A stretch of 64,000 bases of DNA from the NCBI GenBank assembly GCA_017557785.1, contig JAFYYA010000014.1:52406-116405 (forward strand), given 5' to 3'. This document shows, one piece after another, positions 33,069-42,445 of the stretch. This DNA is from Salinivirgaceae bacterium (GTDB taxonomy: Bacteria > Bacteroidota > Bacteroidia > Bacteroidales > SZUA-534). Positions within the stretch are counted from its first letter, which is position 1; every line of letters begins with the position of its first letter. The position numbers and the translations under genes are program-made. The notes beneath the pieces were generated by a model. That model was not told the origin of the DNA. It did no database searches and was given only the letters and a program-made list of their open reading frames with translations.

Positions 33069-34223
33069 CTACCTTTTTAACCATTCAACAATTCTTTGAC
33101 ACGCTTTTCCGTCACCGTATGGATTTACGGATTTGCTCATTTTTTCGTAGGCAGAAGAATTTTCCAACAATTCCGAAACGTTTTCAACAATAGCGTTATA
33201 ATTAGTTCCAACAATTTTTACCGTTCCTGAGGATACCGCTTCGGGTCTTTCTGTAGTATCTCGCATAACCAAAACCGGCTTGCCCAAGCCCGGTGCTTCT
33301 TCCTGAATGCCTCCGCTGTCCGTTAAAACAATATTTGATTTTTCCATCAAATACACAAAAGACAAATATTCCAATGGTTCAATGAAAAACATATTTTTAA
33401 GTCCACTCAAATCCTCACCGAAAACTTCATGGATAGGCTTTCTGACATTTGGGTTTAAATGCATCGGATACACAAAATCCACATCAGGGTATTTCTGAGT
33501 CAAATCTTTGATTGCTGTACACATATTTATAAAGCCGTCGCCAAAGTTTTCTCTGCGGTGTCCCGTTATGAGGACCAACTTTTTACCTCCTTTTAATCTG
33601 TCACAATCATAACCCGATTTTAGAAGTATATTTTCGAGTTCCGAAGAAACTTCTGCACTTTCTTTTATTTTGTTGACAACCAAATGTAAAGCATCAATAA
33701 CGGTGTTTCCCGTAACAAAAATGCTATTTTCATTGACGTTTTCTTTCAACAAGTTTTCTCTTGAAAGCAGTGTCGGGGCAAAATTGTATGTTGCAATTCT
33801 GCCAGTTATTTGACGGTTCAATTCTTCTGGCCAAGGCGAATAAATATTATGAGTTCTAAGACCGGCTTCAACGTGTCCGACAGGAATTTGCTGATAAAAA
33901 GCGGCAAGTGCGGCAGCTGTCGAAGTTGTCGTATCGCCGTGAACCAAAACAACATCGGGCTGAACTCGTTTCAAAACATCCCTCATACCGAGAAGCACTC
34001 TTGAAGTAACATCATACAAATCCTGACCTTGTTTCATAATGTTTAGGTCGTAATCAGGTTTAACTTCAAAAATGTTCAGTACTTGGTCAAGCATTTCGCG
34101 GTGTTGTCCCGTAACGCATACCATGGTTTCAAAATCTTTGGGAAATTTCATAAATTCCTTAACCAAAGGACACATTTTTATCGCTTCTGGGCGCGTGCCG
34201 AAGACAAGAAGAATTTTTTTCAT
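33069..34223 (-). CDS. wecB: UDP-N-acetylglucosamine 2-epimerase (non-hydrolysing)
   Basis: The enzyme interconverts UDP-GlcNAc and UDP-ManNAc in the cytosol. The 384 residues are normal for WecB/MnaA. Motifs in order are GTRPEAIKMCPLVKE, VHGDTTTSTAAALAAF, GHVEAGLRTHNIYSPWPEE with NR after it, TGHRRENFG and DSGGIQEEAPGLGKPVLVMR. Those cover the catalytic Asp/Glu/His set. No wecC-type dehydrogenase is in the window, so the glycan probably contains ManNAc itself or a sugar made from it. It overlaps the upstream WbsX gene by 4 bp (ATGA). Confidence 0.95.
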   Translation of the reverse strand: MKKILLVFGTRPEAIKMCPLVKEFMKFPKDFETMVCVTGQHREMLDQVLNIFEVKPDYDLNIMKQGQDLYDVTSRVLLGMRDVLKRVQPDVVLVHGDTTTSTAAALAAFYQQIPVGHVEAGLRTHNIYSPWPEELNRQITGRIATYNFAPTLLSRENLLKENVNENSIFVTGNTVIDALHLVVNKIKESAEVSSELENILLKSGYDCDRLKGGKKLVLITGHRRENFGDGFINMCTAIKDLTQKYPDVDFVYPMHLNPNVRKPIHEVFGEDLSGLKNMFFIEPLEYLSFVYLMEKSNIVLTDSGGIQEEAPGLGKPVLVMRDTTERPEAVSSGTVKIVGTNYNAIVENVSELLENSSAYEKMSKSVNPYGDGKACQRIVEWLKR

Positions 34224-35311
34224 TTATATTTTTGTATTTCTGCTTTTAACGTATCCAAATACTGTGTTCCATATTTTAAATCGGGCTCCATGTAATTCCC
34301 TTCGCCCCATTCATTCCAAGATTTCAAGAATGCCACATGTCTATTTTCTGACTTTTGCTGAATAACACTAAAAACATGTTGTAAATGTTGTCCAAACAAT
34401 TCAGGAGTTGAATTAGTTATTACATACCCACCCAGACCACTTCTTGGAGTATGATCCCAATTGGGTATTATTGTTGGGAAAATATTATCTAAATAATCAT
34501 CCGCAGAAATAAACGAAGGGAATATTTTATCATATTTCTTTATTATTGGCAATCTAAAAACTCGTCTATATAGTCCATACAGTTTCCTGCGCACATAACT
34601 TTTTTCCAAATAATTGTCATAATGTCTTACACTATTTATTGCATCAATTCCCGAATTTAAAATTTGTTCTTTTTCTTCTCTTGTTTTTATCGATTGAGCA
34701 ATAAAAAATATACCTGGCAAACCATTTTCAAGTGCCAACTTCTGCCACAAATCAATAAATCTATTCAAATCTGGTATTTGCAATGCTTTATAAATCATAA
34801 ATGCAGGCTTGCCATCGATTTTTATATACCTTTTGTCTTTTAATGCGGGCAAAATATCATAGAAATGAATTGTATAATCTTTTTCCCCTCCGTATGTCTG
34901 CACGGCCAAATCTTCTTTACTATATGTGCCATCCAAATTCCAGAATTTTTTTTGCCAAGTCTCATTTGCCCAACATAACATAAACGGGAAATCCGGATTG
35001 CCTGATTCCAAAACTTTTTGAAATGGCATTTCCAATTCCCTTTTGTTTGGTGCGAACCAATAATGATAATAACAAAAACCTTCTATTCCTGCATCCTTTG
35101 CTATTTCCGCTTGTTTAATTCGTATCTCTTCCAATCGCAAATCATAAAAACCTAATGTACTAGGAATATGGGGCTGCTCATGTCCTCGGAATAATTTCTT
35201 AGCCTTAGCCACATTTGTCCATTCTGTAAAACCTTCTCCATACCACTTATTGTTATCCTCTGTAGGATGAAACTGTGGCAAATAAAATGCTATTACTCTA
35301 GGTTTACTCAT
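34220..35311 (-). CDS. WbsX-family protein (GH99-like), copy A
   Basis: A 363-residue protein of the WbsX family, related to glycoside hydrolase family 99 and often found in O-antigen and capsule loci. The pattern is clear: AFYLPQFHPTEDNNKWYG, FTEWTNVAKA, GIEGFCYYHYWF, FPFMLCWANETW, and near the end SWNEWGEGNYMEPD. It has no signal peptide, so it acts in the cytosol where glycosyl transfer takes place. Members are annotated as glycosyltransferases or as hydrolases; the function is unsettled. A second WbsX gene lies directly upstream (88 bp), so the two probably act on related linkages. Confidence 0.87.
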   Translation of the reverse strand: MSKPRVIAFYLPQFHPTEDNNKWYGEGFTEWTNVAKAKKLFRGHEQPHIPSTLGFYDLRLEEIRIKQAEIAKDAGIEGFCYYHYWFAPNKRELEMPFQKVLESGNPDFPFMLCWANETWQKKFWNLDGTYSKEDLAVQTYGGEKDYTIHFYDILPALKDKRYIKIDGKPAFMIYKALQIPDLNRFIDLWQKLALENGLPGIFFIAQSIKTREEKEQILNSGIDAINSVRHYDNYLEKSYVRRKLYGLYRRVFRLPIIKKYDKIFPSFISADDYLDNIFPTIIPNWDHTPRSGLGGYVITNSTPELFGQHLQHVFSVIQQKSENRHVAFLKSWNEWGEGNYMEPDLKYGTQYLDTLKAEIQKYK

Positions 35312-35399
35312 ATTTAGCTTATTATCCTTACACGTTTTATATTATGGATCATTATTTGACCCAATACTTTCTTGGCTAAGTGTTAATTATATCTTATAA

Positions 35400-36482
35400 T
35401 CACACATAATTATCCGATACTCGTTTGGTAGCTTCCAAATAAGCCCGTCCCCACTTCAAATCCGGCTCAAGATGATTACCCTCAGCCCATTCATTCCATG
35501 CATTAATAAATACGAGATTCTCTTCTGAAGAGAATGGCTTAAATCTTTTCATTGTCTCTGAAAGCCAATATTCGTATTTTTGAGGTGTGGCATTATTTAA
35601 AGCATAAAAAGGCATGCCAATGCGTCTTGATGAATTATCCCACATAGGACACACACAAGGATATCGCTTATAATCAACCTGATCTTTTAAAGTATTTCGT
35701 ACATATTTTTCATAATCATCCACTATTGTAAAAAACAATTTATGAAATACTTTATTATACAGAATATTAAACTTTTTTTTAAAGTAATCAAACCAAGTAA
35801 GGCAATCTCCCATGTGAGGTTGAAAATCAATAGCTGCATCAAAACCTGAGTTAAGATACTCTTCTCCTCTAATACCATGACTTTCAAACCTGCATATATA
35901 TAACTCTTCTCCAAACTTTCTTGCTTCATCTCTCATTATGGCTATTGACTCTTCAATATTTGGGAATAATGTTGAACGATATATACAAAAAACAGGTTTG
36001 TTCTCAATACGAATATATCTTTTATCCTTAAAATACTTTTTACATAGAAACCGTATATGTTCTCGATCGTCTTCTTCTGAATATGTTTGTTCTATCAATG
36101 TATTACGTACTCCTCCATCCCAAGCTCTTGTCCAATTTTCATTCGCCCAACAAAGCATAAAAGGGAAATCTGGTTTACCCGAAGAAAGTATTTCTTCAAG
36201 AGGTCGTTCCATTAATTGATGACCATTAAACCAATAATGGTAATAACAAAATCCATATATACCATATTCTTTTGCCAATTCTGCTTGAGCGATCCTTGTT
36301 TCTTCTAACCGTAAATCATAGAATCCCAAATCTGCAGGAATGTGAGGTTGATAATGACCTCTAAAACGGGGACGAGCTTTTGCAACATTTGTCCATTCTG
36401 TGAACCCTTTGCCCCACCATTCATCATTTTCACGAAATGGATGATATTGAGGTAAATGAATTGCTATAATTCTTTTATTCAT
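35400..36482 (-). CDS. WbsX-family protein (GH99-like), copy B
   Basis: The 360-residue protein repeats the WbsX pattern of its neighbour: AIHLPQYHPFRENDEWWG, FTEWTNVAKARPRFRGHY, YGFCYYHYWFNGH, FMLCWANENWTRAWDGG and INAWNEWAEGNHLEPD. I start it at the ATG at 36482; the frame stays open for 18 codons upstream but that part overlaps the acyltransferase gene and has no family match. The two copies are clearly divergent, so this is an old paralogue pair rather than a recent duplication. Cytosolic, no signal peptide. Function as for copy A: glycan assembly or trimming, unresolved. Confidence 0.87.
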   Translation of the reverse strand: MNKRIIAIHLPQYHPFRENDEWWGKGFTEWTNVAKARPRFRGHYQPHIPADLGFYDLRLEETRIAQAELAKEYGIYGFCYYHYWFNGHQLMERPLEEILSSGKPDFPFMLCWANENWTRAWDGGVRNTLIEQTYSEEDDREHIRFLCKKYFKDKRYIRIENKPVFCIYRSTLFPNIEESIAIMRDEARKFGEELYICRFESHGIRGEEYLNSGFDAAIDFQPHMGDCLTWFDYFKKKFNILYNKVFHKLFFTIVDDYEKYVRNTLKDQVDYKRYPCVCPMWDNSSRRIGMPFYALNNATPQKYEYWLSETMKRFKPFSSEENLVFINAWNEWAEGNHLEPDLKWGRAYLEATKRVSDNYV

Positions 36483-36487
36483 TTCTA

Positions 36488-37129
36488 TTAATTCATTTGT
36501 TTCACTACCCTTGCTGGCACACCCGCCACAACACAATTATCTGGCACATCTTTAGTTACTACGGCATTTGCTGCAACAATAACATTGTTTCCTATATGAA
36601 CACCAGCCAAAACAGACACTTTATCTCCAATCCAAACGTTATTGCCAATAACAACTTCACCTTTCGATTTCAATTCTCGGTAATGCGGTACAATTATTGA
36701 TTCTTCTTCACTCAATCCTCCGTGACTATTATCACTTATTAAAACATAATGTCCCGTCAACAATCCATCACCAATAGTGATTTTATTGCAAGCTGTTATT
36801 TGATTGTATTCTCCTATATAGCAATTATTCCCAATTTTGATAGAAGCGTTTGGAAATTCCTGATTACCATATTTTGTCCAGCAACCTAGAACTGTATTTT
36901 TGTTTATGGTTGTGTAATCTCCTATCGAAATATTCTTTTGCCCCCCACCTTGCAAACTGCATGATTTACATATTATTGAATATTCACCGACACTTCCCAA
37001 ATAGTTCTTTATCCATAGGGTATATAAAAAATCACGACATGCCTTTATTCGCAAACTTAACGAATATGAATACAATTTACTCACAATCCATATAATAACC
37101 GACACACATAATCTTAAAACTTTTTTCAT
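36488..37129 (-). CDS. Hexapeptide-repeat acyltransferase (WbbJ/LbetaH type)
   Basis: A 213-residue protein with the left-handed beta-helix pattern of isoleucine-patch transferases in its C-terminal 140 residues: [49 protein letters not shown] and the standard end [16 protein letters not shown] then [20 protein letters not shown]. His in SDNSHGG fits the catalytic base. The N-terminal 45 residues are hydrophobic and may attach it to the membrane. It probably O-acetylates a sugar of the repeat unit with acetyl-CoA. It lies between a glycosyltransferase gene and the WbsX pair. Confidence 0.87.
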   Translation of the reverse strand: MKKVLRLCVSVIIWIVSKLYSYSLSLRIKACRDFLYTLWIKNYLGSVGEYSIICKSCSLQGGGQKNISIGDYTTINKNTVLGCWTKYGNQEFPNASIKIGNNCYIGEYNQITACNKITIGDGLLTGHYVLISDNSHGGLSEEESIIVPHYRELKSKGEVVIGNNVWIGDKVSVLAGVHIGNNVIVAANAVVTKDVPDNCVVAGVPARVVKQMN

Positions 37130-37150
37130 AAGTAAACGATTGCCACTTTT

Positions 37151-38470
37151 CTAATTATTATACTTGTTATATATCCGGAAGAAATTACGAACAAAACTAT
37201 CGGTTGACGTTAGATTTAGTGAGACATCTCTACAACGTGATTTAAGCGCTTCAAATTGAATGGGTGATAATTGATAAATACTTTTTATACCATTAGCGAA
37301 ATCTTTAGCATCACGCAACTTTGCGCAGTAACCAGTCCCTTGTTCTTTTACTACATCCAAAGCAGTTCCCATCTCAAATGCCACAATTGGTGTTCCACAT
37401 GACATTGCCTGATTAACCATTGTCGGACCTGCATCATTTACCGATGGGCTTAAAAAAACGTTTGCCATCGAATAAATCCCTGGAAGTTCTTCTGATTTTA
37501 CATATCCTAAATACAAATAATCAAAACATAGATACGTTTTTATTGGTTCTATATCTCTACCAGCCAAAACCAACAGTATTTTCGCCCTATCTTCAATGGT
37601 TAAATCTTCATACAGGTATTTTAACGCTTGTAACAAATACGATATTCCCTTTCGTTCATCAGAAAGGCTCTGACTACCCATGAACATTATAAACTCTTTT
37701 TCTGAAGGAATTGAATATTTTTCTCTTACAGAGATTATATTTTGAGGACTATATTTATCAGCATTAACCAAAGGTAACACGGTTTCTAATCTATCATATT
37801 CTCCTAACAAATAAGATTTTTTGAAAAAAAAATTCATATATGTATTCCCATAAACGATAGGGTGAACTTTCTTATATACTTGTTTGCGGTATTCAACATT
37901 CCATTTTGTAAAATCATTCTCATCATTAGAGCAAATTGCAGGACAGCGCCCACAACCTGTCTGATAGCGCAAACAATTACCCGTGAAATGACACCCTCCT
38001 GACATCGGCGAGTAGTCTGCACTTTGAAATTGAAACTGGCAATGCAACTTATCAAACAAAGCATCTATCGTGGCAAATGATAACAATTCCTGCCAAAAAA
38101 CAATATACACAACATCATAAGGTTTTTGAACTTTTTCCAATACCAAATCAACAGATACTGGTGGTTCAGTTTCTTTCTCATAAAAGAAATAATAACCAGG
38201 AAGTTGTTTTGGACATTTTGGAACATGTAGTATGTGTTTTACCTTTTCTTTTATTCTTATCCACAAACGTGGCGTTTGTATTTTTTTGTTTAATACACTT
38301 ATGAACTCAGGATGACCTTCAACTGGATATTTTGTTAAGAAATCGACTTCCAATCCAGCTTTCTTTAAAGCATTATAATGTTCCAATGCAACAATCGCAG
38401 GACCTATTGATGGATCGACCGACGAAATGACAAGTACTTTTGGTTGTTTATTTTCCACAATAGAAACCAT
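37151..38470 (-). CDS. Glycosyltransferase family 4 protein with a cysteine-rich insertion
   Basis: A 439-residue GT-B transferase. The N-terminal domain begins KVLVISSVDPSIGPAIVALE. At about residues 150-180 it has a cluster of Cys (SGGCHFTGNC, YQTGCGRCPAIC) that resembles the conserved cysteine loop of WcaC/WcaL-type colanic-acid transferases and could bind a metal. The donor domain shows MFMGSQSLSDERKGISYL and SPSVNDAGPTMVNQAMSCG with the Glu/Gln region and PIVAFEMGTALDVV. The first 23 bp overlap the WecE-like gene upstream. It adds one sugar, possibly the 4-amino-deoxyhexose made by the neighbouring genes; that link is inference. Confidence 0.86.
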   Translation of the reverse strand: MVSIVENKQPKVLVISSVDPSIGPAIVALEHYNALKKAGLEVDFLTKYPVEGHPEFISVLNKKIQTPRLWIRIKEKVKHILHVPKCPKQLPGYYFFYEKETEPPVSVDLVLEKVQKPYDVVYIVFWQELLSFATIDALFDKLHCQFQFQSADYSPMSGGCHFTGNCLRYQTGCGRCPAICSNDENDFTKWNVEYRKQVYKKVHPIVYGNTYMNFFFKKSYLLGEYDRLETVLPLVNADKYSPQNIISVREKYSIPSEKEFIMFMGSQSLSDERKGISYLLQALKYLYEDLTIEDRAKILLVLAGRDIEPIKTYLCFDYLYLGYVKSEELPGIYSMANVFLSPSVNDAGPTMVNQAMSCGTPIVAFEMGTALDVVKEQGTGYCAKLRDAKDFANGIKSIYQLSPIQFEALKSRCRDVSLNLTSTDSFVRNFFRIYNKYNN

Positions 38471-39584
38471 TAATCAAAGAAATAACCCGCATTACATCAT
38501 CATCAGACAGATCAAAATACATTGGCAACCGAACAAGCCGATCTGCAAACTTATCACAATTAGGCAAATCAACTATCATTCCGCCATTATTTAAATAGTA
38601 TTCACTCTTGTGAAGACTCAAATAGTGGAACACAGCCAAAACATCATTCTGCTTAAGACAATTAATCAAATCCGTACGTTCTTCTAATGAACGGCATACC
38701 AAATAAAACATATGTCCATTATTTGTAGCATAATTTGGTACATCAGGAATTGTAACCGATTTTTTTTCAGCCAACTCTTTCAGCCCATCATGGTACATAT
38801 TCCAAATATGCTTGCGACGATTTTGTATCATTTCCAAGTTTTCAAGTTGTGCCCACAAAAACGCAGCGTTTATCTCTGCCGGTAAAAACGAAGAGCCTGT
38901 ATCTACCCAGCCATACTTATTTACCATCCCTCGGAAAAATTCCGCACGATTTGTTCCCTTTTCCCATATAATTTCTGCTCGACGAATAAAACGCTCATCA
39001 TTTACACAGAGCAAACCTCCTTCACCGCCTGCAGTAACATTTTTAGTCTCATGGAAAGAGAAACAACCAAAATTGCCAATACCACCTAAAGCTTTTCCTT
39101 TATAATACGAATCTATAGCCTGCGCAGCATCCTCAACTACAAAAAGATTGTGTCGATTAGCAATATCCATAATCTTGTCCATATCGCAAGCCACACCTGC
39201 ATAATGAACAGGCACAATCACTTTGGTCTTAGGAGTTATCAATGCTTCAATCTTGTCTGCATCGATATTGGGATTATACTTGCAACTGTCAGCAAAGATA
39301 ATTCTTGCACCTTGACGCACAAATGCAAGTGCAGAAGAGACGAAAGTATAAGATGGCACGATGACATCATCGCCAGGTTGCACATCACAAAGAATAGCAG
39401 CCATTTCCAATGCATCGGTTCCAGAAGTGGTTAAAATACACTTTTTGAAACCATATTTTTCTTCAAAAAAGTTCTGACACTTTTTTGTAAACTCTCCGTT
39501 ACCAGACAGTTTGCCAGTATATACTGCCTGATACATGTAATGAACTTCTTTGCCCGTTAAAAAGGGCTTATTAAACGGAATCAT
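38448..39584 (-). CDS. WecE-like dTDP-4-amino-4,6-dideoxyhexose transaminase
   Basis: A 378-residue DegT-family PLP enzyme that matches my recollection of E. coli WecE (RffA) along its length: IPFNKPFLTGKEVHYM, YTGKLSGNGEFTKKCQ, PGDDVIVPSYTFVSSA, VPVHYAGVACDMDKIM, VVEDAAQAIDS, and the lysine motif FSFHETKNVTAGGEGG. WecE makes dTDP-4-amino-4,6-dideoxy-D-galactose from dTDP-4-keto-6-deoxyglucose; the keto sugar is also the precursor used by the rhamnose pathway of rfbD. The ATG at 39584 gives the WecE-like N-terminus; an earlier start adds MILI. Downstream transferase and upstream acyltransferase and ATP-grasp genes suggest the amino group is further modified. Confidence 0.88.
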   Translation of the reverse strand: MIPFNKPFLTGKEVHYMYQAVYTGKLSGNGEFTKKCQNFFEEKYGFKKCILTTSGTDALEMAAILCDVQPGDDVIVPSYTFVSSALAFVRQGARIIFADSCKYNPNIDADKIEALITPKTKVIVPVHYAGVACDMDKIMDIANRHNLFVVEDAAQAIDSYYKGKALGGIGNFGCFSFHETKNVTAGGEGGLLCVNDERFIRRAEIIWEKGTNRAEFFRGMVNKYGWVDTGSSFLPAEINAAFLWAQLENLEMIQNRRKHIWNMYHDGLKELAEKKSVTIPDVPNYATNNGHMFYLVCRSLEERTDLINCLKQNDVLAVFHYLSLHKSEYYLNNGGMIVDLPNCDKFADRLVRLPMYFDLSDDDVMRVISLINGFYCGK

Positions 39585-39616
39585 TATTAAAATCAATAAA
39601 CTACTTACTATTCACT

Positions 39617-40279
39617 TTATACCTTGCAGACCATCTTATAAGCATCTTTTTCACATACTTTTTTGGCAGGGATCCCAATATAAGCTTTCGACAATTCTGT
39701 ATCTTTTGCAACATATGAATGTGCCCCAATAAAAGTATAGTCTGCTATTGATACTTCATTTCTTATTGTTGTGCCAAGACCCAAAAAACAATGACTGCCC
39801 ATTATAACGCCACCTCCCAACGTACACCCATCAGCAATCCAATTATAGTTTCCTATTTTATCATGATGAGCCAACACCGTACCAGGTCTTATTATAGTGC
39901 CCAAGCCTATTTCCGAATAAGGCCCTACATATGTACCGGGTAATATCAAGCTACCTTCACCTATCTTTTCTGTATAGACTTGCGATTGCTTTGACACATA
40001 TGTTAACAATTTAACTCCTTTTTCCTTGCACTGCCGATATTTCAATTCTCTATTATCATTCATCTGGGAATATCCTAATGTTAAGGCAACCTCCACAGAT
40101 GTCATATCCAAATCTTTCTCTATCTCTTCAAATGAGAATATTGGAAGACCATAAAAGCTATCAGATGATCTATATGCATTATCAACAGAATAGCCTATAA
40201 CTTTTACCCCTTCTCGACGAAGAATCTCACACAATTCTGCAGAAAACATTGTCATCCCTACAATCAAGACTTTCCTCAT
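39617..40279 (-). CDS. NeuD/PglD-like sugar N- or O-acyltransferase
   Basis: A 220-residue protein with an N-terminal Rossmann-like domain (KVLIVGMTMFSAELCEILRR, then GYSVDN and LGYSQMNDNRELKY) and a C-terminal left-handed beta-helix (IGEGSLILPGTYVGPYSEIG, LGTIIRPGTVLAHHDKIG, IADYTFIGAHSYVAKD). The order is that of PglD, NeuD and related acyl-CoA transferases that acylate the 4-amino group of nucleotide-activated amino sugars. The His pair in LAHHDKIGN suits the catalytic base. The ATG at 40279 is chosen because the extension to 40324 has no family match. Acting on the WecE-like product would give dTDP-4-acylamino-4,6-dideoxyhexose. Confidence 0.82.
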   Translation of the reverse strand: MRKVLIVGMTMFSAELCEILRREGVKVIGYSVDNAYRSSDSFYGLPIFSFEEIEKDLDMTSVEVALTLGYSQMNDNRELKYRQCKEKGVKLLTYVSKQSQVYTEKIGEGSLILPGTYVGPYSEIGLGTIIRPGTVLAHHDKIGNYNWIADGCTLGGGVIMGSHCFLGLGTTIRNEVSIADYTFIGAHSYVAKDTELSKAYIGIPAKKVCEKDAYKMVCKV

Positions 40280-40331
40280 AACATATCTAATTTTATACCA
40301 TTTATAAACTTTCCGTTGATTCATCCAGAAA

Positions 40332-41453
40332 CTAAAAAATCACCTTTGAATCTTTTGACTGATAAATTAAATACCCACTACGGTCTCCGCTACATTCAAT
40401 ATGGCGCAACTCGCCATCAGTGACTTCTGCCTCCACTATCTCCGAATAGCTTTGCCAATTTTCAATTATAGGTTTAATTCTTTCTGTTTCCTTGCAAAGG
40501 AAATAAACACCAGAATACTGATGCTGAGTTATAACTGGTTCATGGAATTCACCCAAAGCAACATCTATAACACCTTTCAAGAAATCATAGCCTGTGGATA
40601 GTTGTACTAAATTAGAGCCTATGAAGTCGCCCCCCATCCGAGCTCCTATTTCAATAACTTTTATATCACCATCATCTGTTATTTTTAATTCAGAATGGCT
40701 CGCACCAAACTTAATATGAAGAGCATTCAAAGCATTCAAGACAATTTCTCTAACTCGTTCTTTTATGTCATTCGGAAGAGATGATGGCTGATGATGCTCC
40801 AACTCAACAAAGAATGGCGCACCTGTAGTTACTTTATCTGTGATTTGAAGTATATAATGTTCCCCGTTGTAAGAAATTGACTCTACGCTTATCTCTCGTC
40901 CAGTCACAAACTCTTCTATTATGGCTTTATGTTCAAAAGATTCATTTCTGGCACGGCTTATAGCCTTGTCTAACTGAGCATTGTCTTGCACTTTCTCAAC
41001 TCCACGACTACCCGATCGGTCAGTTGGTTTAACTATCAATGGAAACTTCAAATTGATTGTTTGACAATTAAATTCATTGTTAGCCAAAACGAACTTTGGT
41101 GAAGGCACCCCATTGTCTATGAAACATTGCCTCATCTTATATTTATTGGTAGTCACTTCGGTATAATCATCGGGATTTGAGCGTAAACCCATTCGCGATG
41201 CAACATAATTAACAGTAACAACAGCAGTATCTGAAGCAATTGTCGTGATACCATCTATATTTAATTCCTGGCATACATTCAAAATAGCTTCCTTGTCAAT
41301 GATTGATATTGGATAGAAATGGTCGGCAATATCTTTGCATACTGCTCCATCCTCCCACGCAAAACAGATACTCTCCACCCCCATCTCTTTGGCTTTCTTT
41401 ACCAAGGGCAACTGGAGGTAGCTGGCACCTATAATCGCAAGTCTTTTTGTCAT
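40332..41453 (-). CDS. ATP-grasp ligase
   Basis: A 373-residue ATP-grasp protein. The preATP domain begins RLAIIGASYLQLPLVKKAKE. The ATP-grasp core has KFPLIVKPTDRSGSRGV (phosphate-binding loop), IIEEFVTGREISVES, and the metal-binding IKVIEIGARMGGDFIG. Family members join a carboxylate to an amine or thiol with ATP. In this position, beside an amino-sugar transaminase and acyltransferase, it could attach an amino acid or hydroxy acid to the sugar amine, or make a small acid component. No carbamoyl-phosphate or purine pathway neighbour supports another role. It overlaps the membrane acyltransferase gene by 4 bp. Confidence 0.85.
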   Translation of the reverse strand: MTKRLAIIGASYLQLPLVKKAKEMGVESICFAWEDGAVCKDIADHFYPISIIDKEAILNVCQELNIDGITTIASDTAVVTVNYVASRMGLRSNPDDYTEVTTNKYKMRQCFIDNGVPSPKFVLANNEFNCQTINLKFPLIVKPTDRSGSRGVEKVQDNAQLDKAISRARNESFEHKAIIEEFVTGREISVESISYNGEHYILQITDKVTTGAPFFVELEHHQPSSLPNDIKERVREIVLNALNALHIKFGASHSELKITDDGDIKVIEIGARMGGDFIGSNLVQLSTGYDFLKGVIDVALGEFHEPVITQHQYSGVYFLCKETERIKPIIENWQSYSEIVEAEVTDGELRHIECSGDRSGYLIYQSKDSKVIF

Positions 41454-42445
41454 ATTCTATATATCGTGTATTTCTTTAGCCACTCTAGCAATATTGATAT
41501 TATCAGGCATATTGACAGAAGTGTAAAAAGAATAATTATCGGAATACGAGAAATGTAAATAAAATCCTTATACCAAAAATGGAAAATAAAAGTATGAAAC
41601 AAGAATATATTCATACTATGCCGACCTATAAATGCCATTACCCTAATTAGCAAGTCAGGCCACTTAATTGAACGATACAACTGCACAACAATCAATGTCA
41701 GCAAGCAATCTATCATTATCGGATAACTATTTGTGTTCCTGCCGACAGCATACAATAGTGCGAGTATTAGAAATATCCATTTGCTCTTCATTTGGAGCGA
41801 TTTTTGGGTCGCCAACCACATTCCAAGAGCAAAAGCAACTATATAGAACCTTATTACATCAATGAACGGTATAGGCAAGAATGATACGATAAGTGTTAGC
41901 AGAATAATGGGAAGCGGGTCATTTTTAATTGATTTGTACATAATCGGAAAAAGTAAATATAGCACGATTATACAAGAATAGAACCACCAAGTAGGATTGT
42001 AACAATAAACATCGTTGAAAATCAAACTATGCACCCCCAATACATCCGTTATTAAATGCCAACAAACATCTGATTGATAGGCATTCTGGAATGTCAATCC
42101 AAAACATAAATAAGAAATCGGCACGAATATAATCCATATAAACCAGTAGTTCATAAATAATTTTTTGAACCTATGAAAATAAAACACAGTTAGGCTACCA
42201 ATACTATCTTTTTGGTCGGTCTGAACCATCAATCCATAACCCGAAAGAAACACAAATATTGATACACAAATCTTTGCGAAAATCCCGAATTCATTGAATA
42301 AATAATGATCGCCCCAAATATGAATGTCATCAAACAATCCGTTTTGCTTATAGAAAAGATGATGTATGAGCATTAGTATCAATGCCAAACCTTTCAACGC
42401 ATTAGTATCTTGTACTGACATTGTATTTGTATTAACCAAATTCAT
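41450..42445 (-). CDS. Membrane acyltransferase (acyltransferase 3 family, OafA-like)
   Basis: A 331-residue integral membrane protein with about ten hydrophobic helices. The N-terminus ALKGLALILMLIHHLFY contains the catalytic His pair region of acyltransferase family 3, followed by ICVSIFVFLSGYGLMV. The family moves acetyl or other short acyl groups from cytosolic CoA donors to extracytoplasmic glycans. It probably O-acetylates the polysaccharide in or after export. The gene overlaps its neighbours by 4 bp at both ends (flippase and ATP-grasp), so all three are translationally coupled. Confidence 0.87.
   Translation of the reverse strand: MNLVNTNTMSVQDTNALKGLALILMLIHHLFYKQNGLFDDIHIWGDHYLFNEFGIFAKICVSIFVFLSGYGLMVQTDQKDSIGSLTVFYFHRFKKLFMNYWFIWIIFVPISYLCFGLTFQNAYQSDVCWHLITDVLGVHSLIFNDVYCYNPTWWFYSCIIVLYLLFPIMYKSIKNDPLPIILLTLIVSFLPIPFIDVIRFYIVAFALGMWLATQKSLQMKSKWIFLILALLYAVGRNTNSYPIMIDCLLTLIVVQLYRSIKWPDLLIRVMAFIGRHSMNIFLFHTFIFHFWYKDFIYISRIPIIILFTLLSICLIISILLEWLKKYTIYRI

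Noticed and set aside
36483-36536. N-terminal extension of WbsX copy B with the sequence CCGGCASKG, possibly a metal-binding leader
   Set aside because: It overlaps the end of the acyltransferase gene, has no counterpart in the neighbouring WbsX protein, and the family match begins at the ATG at 36482.
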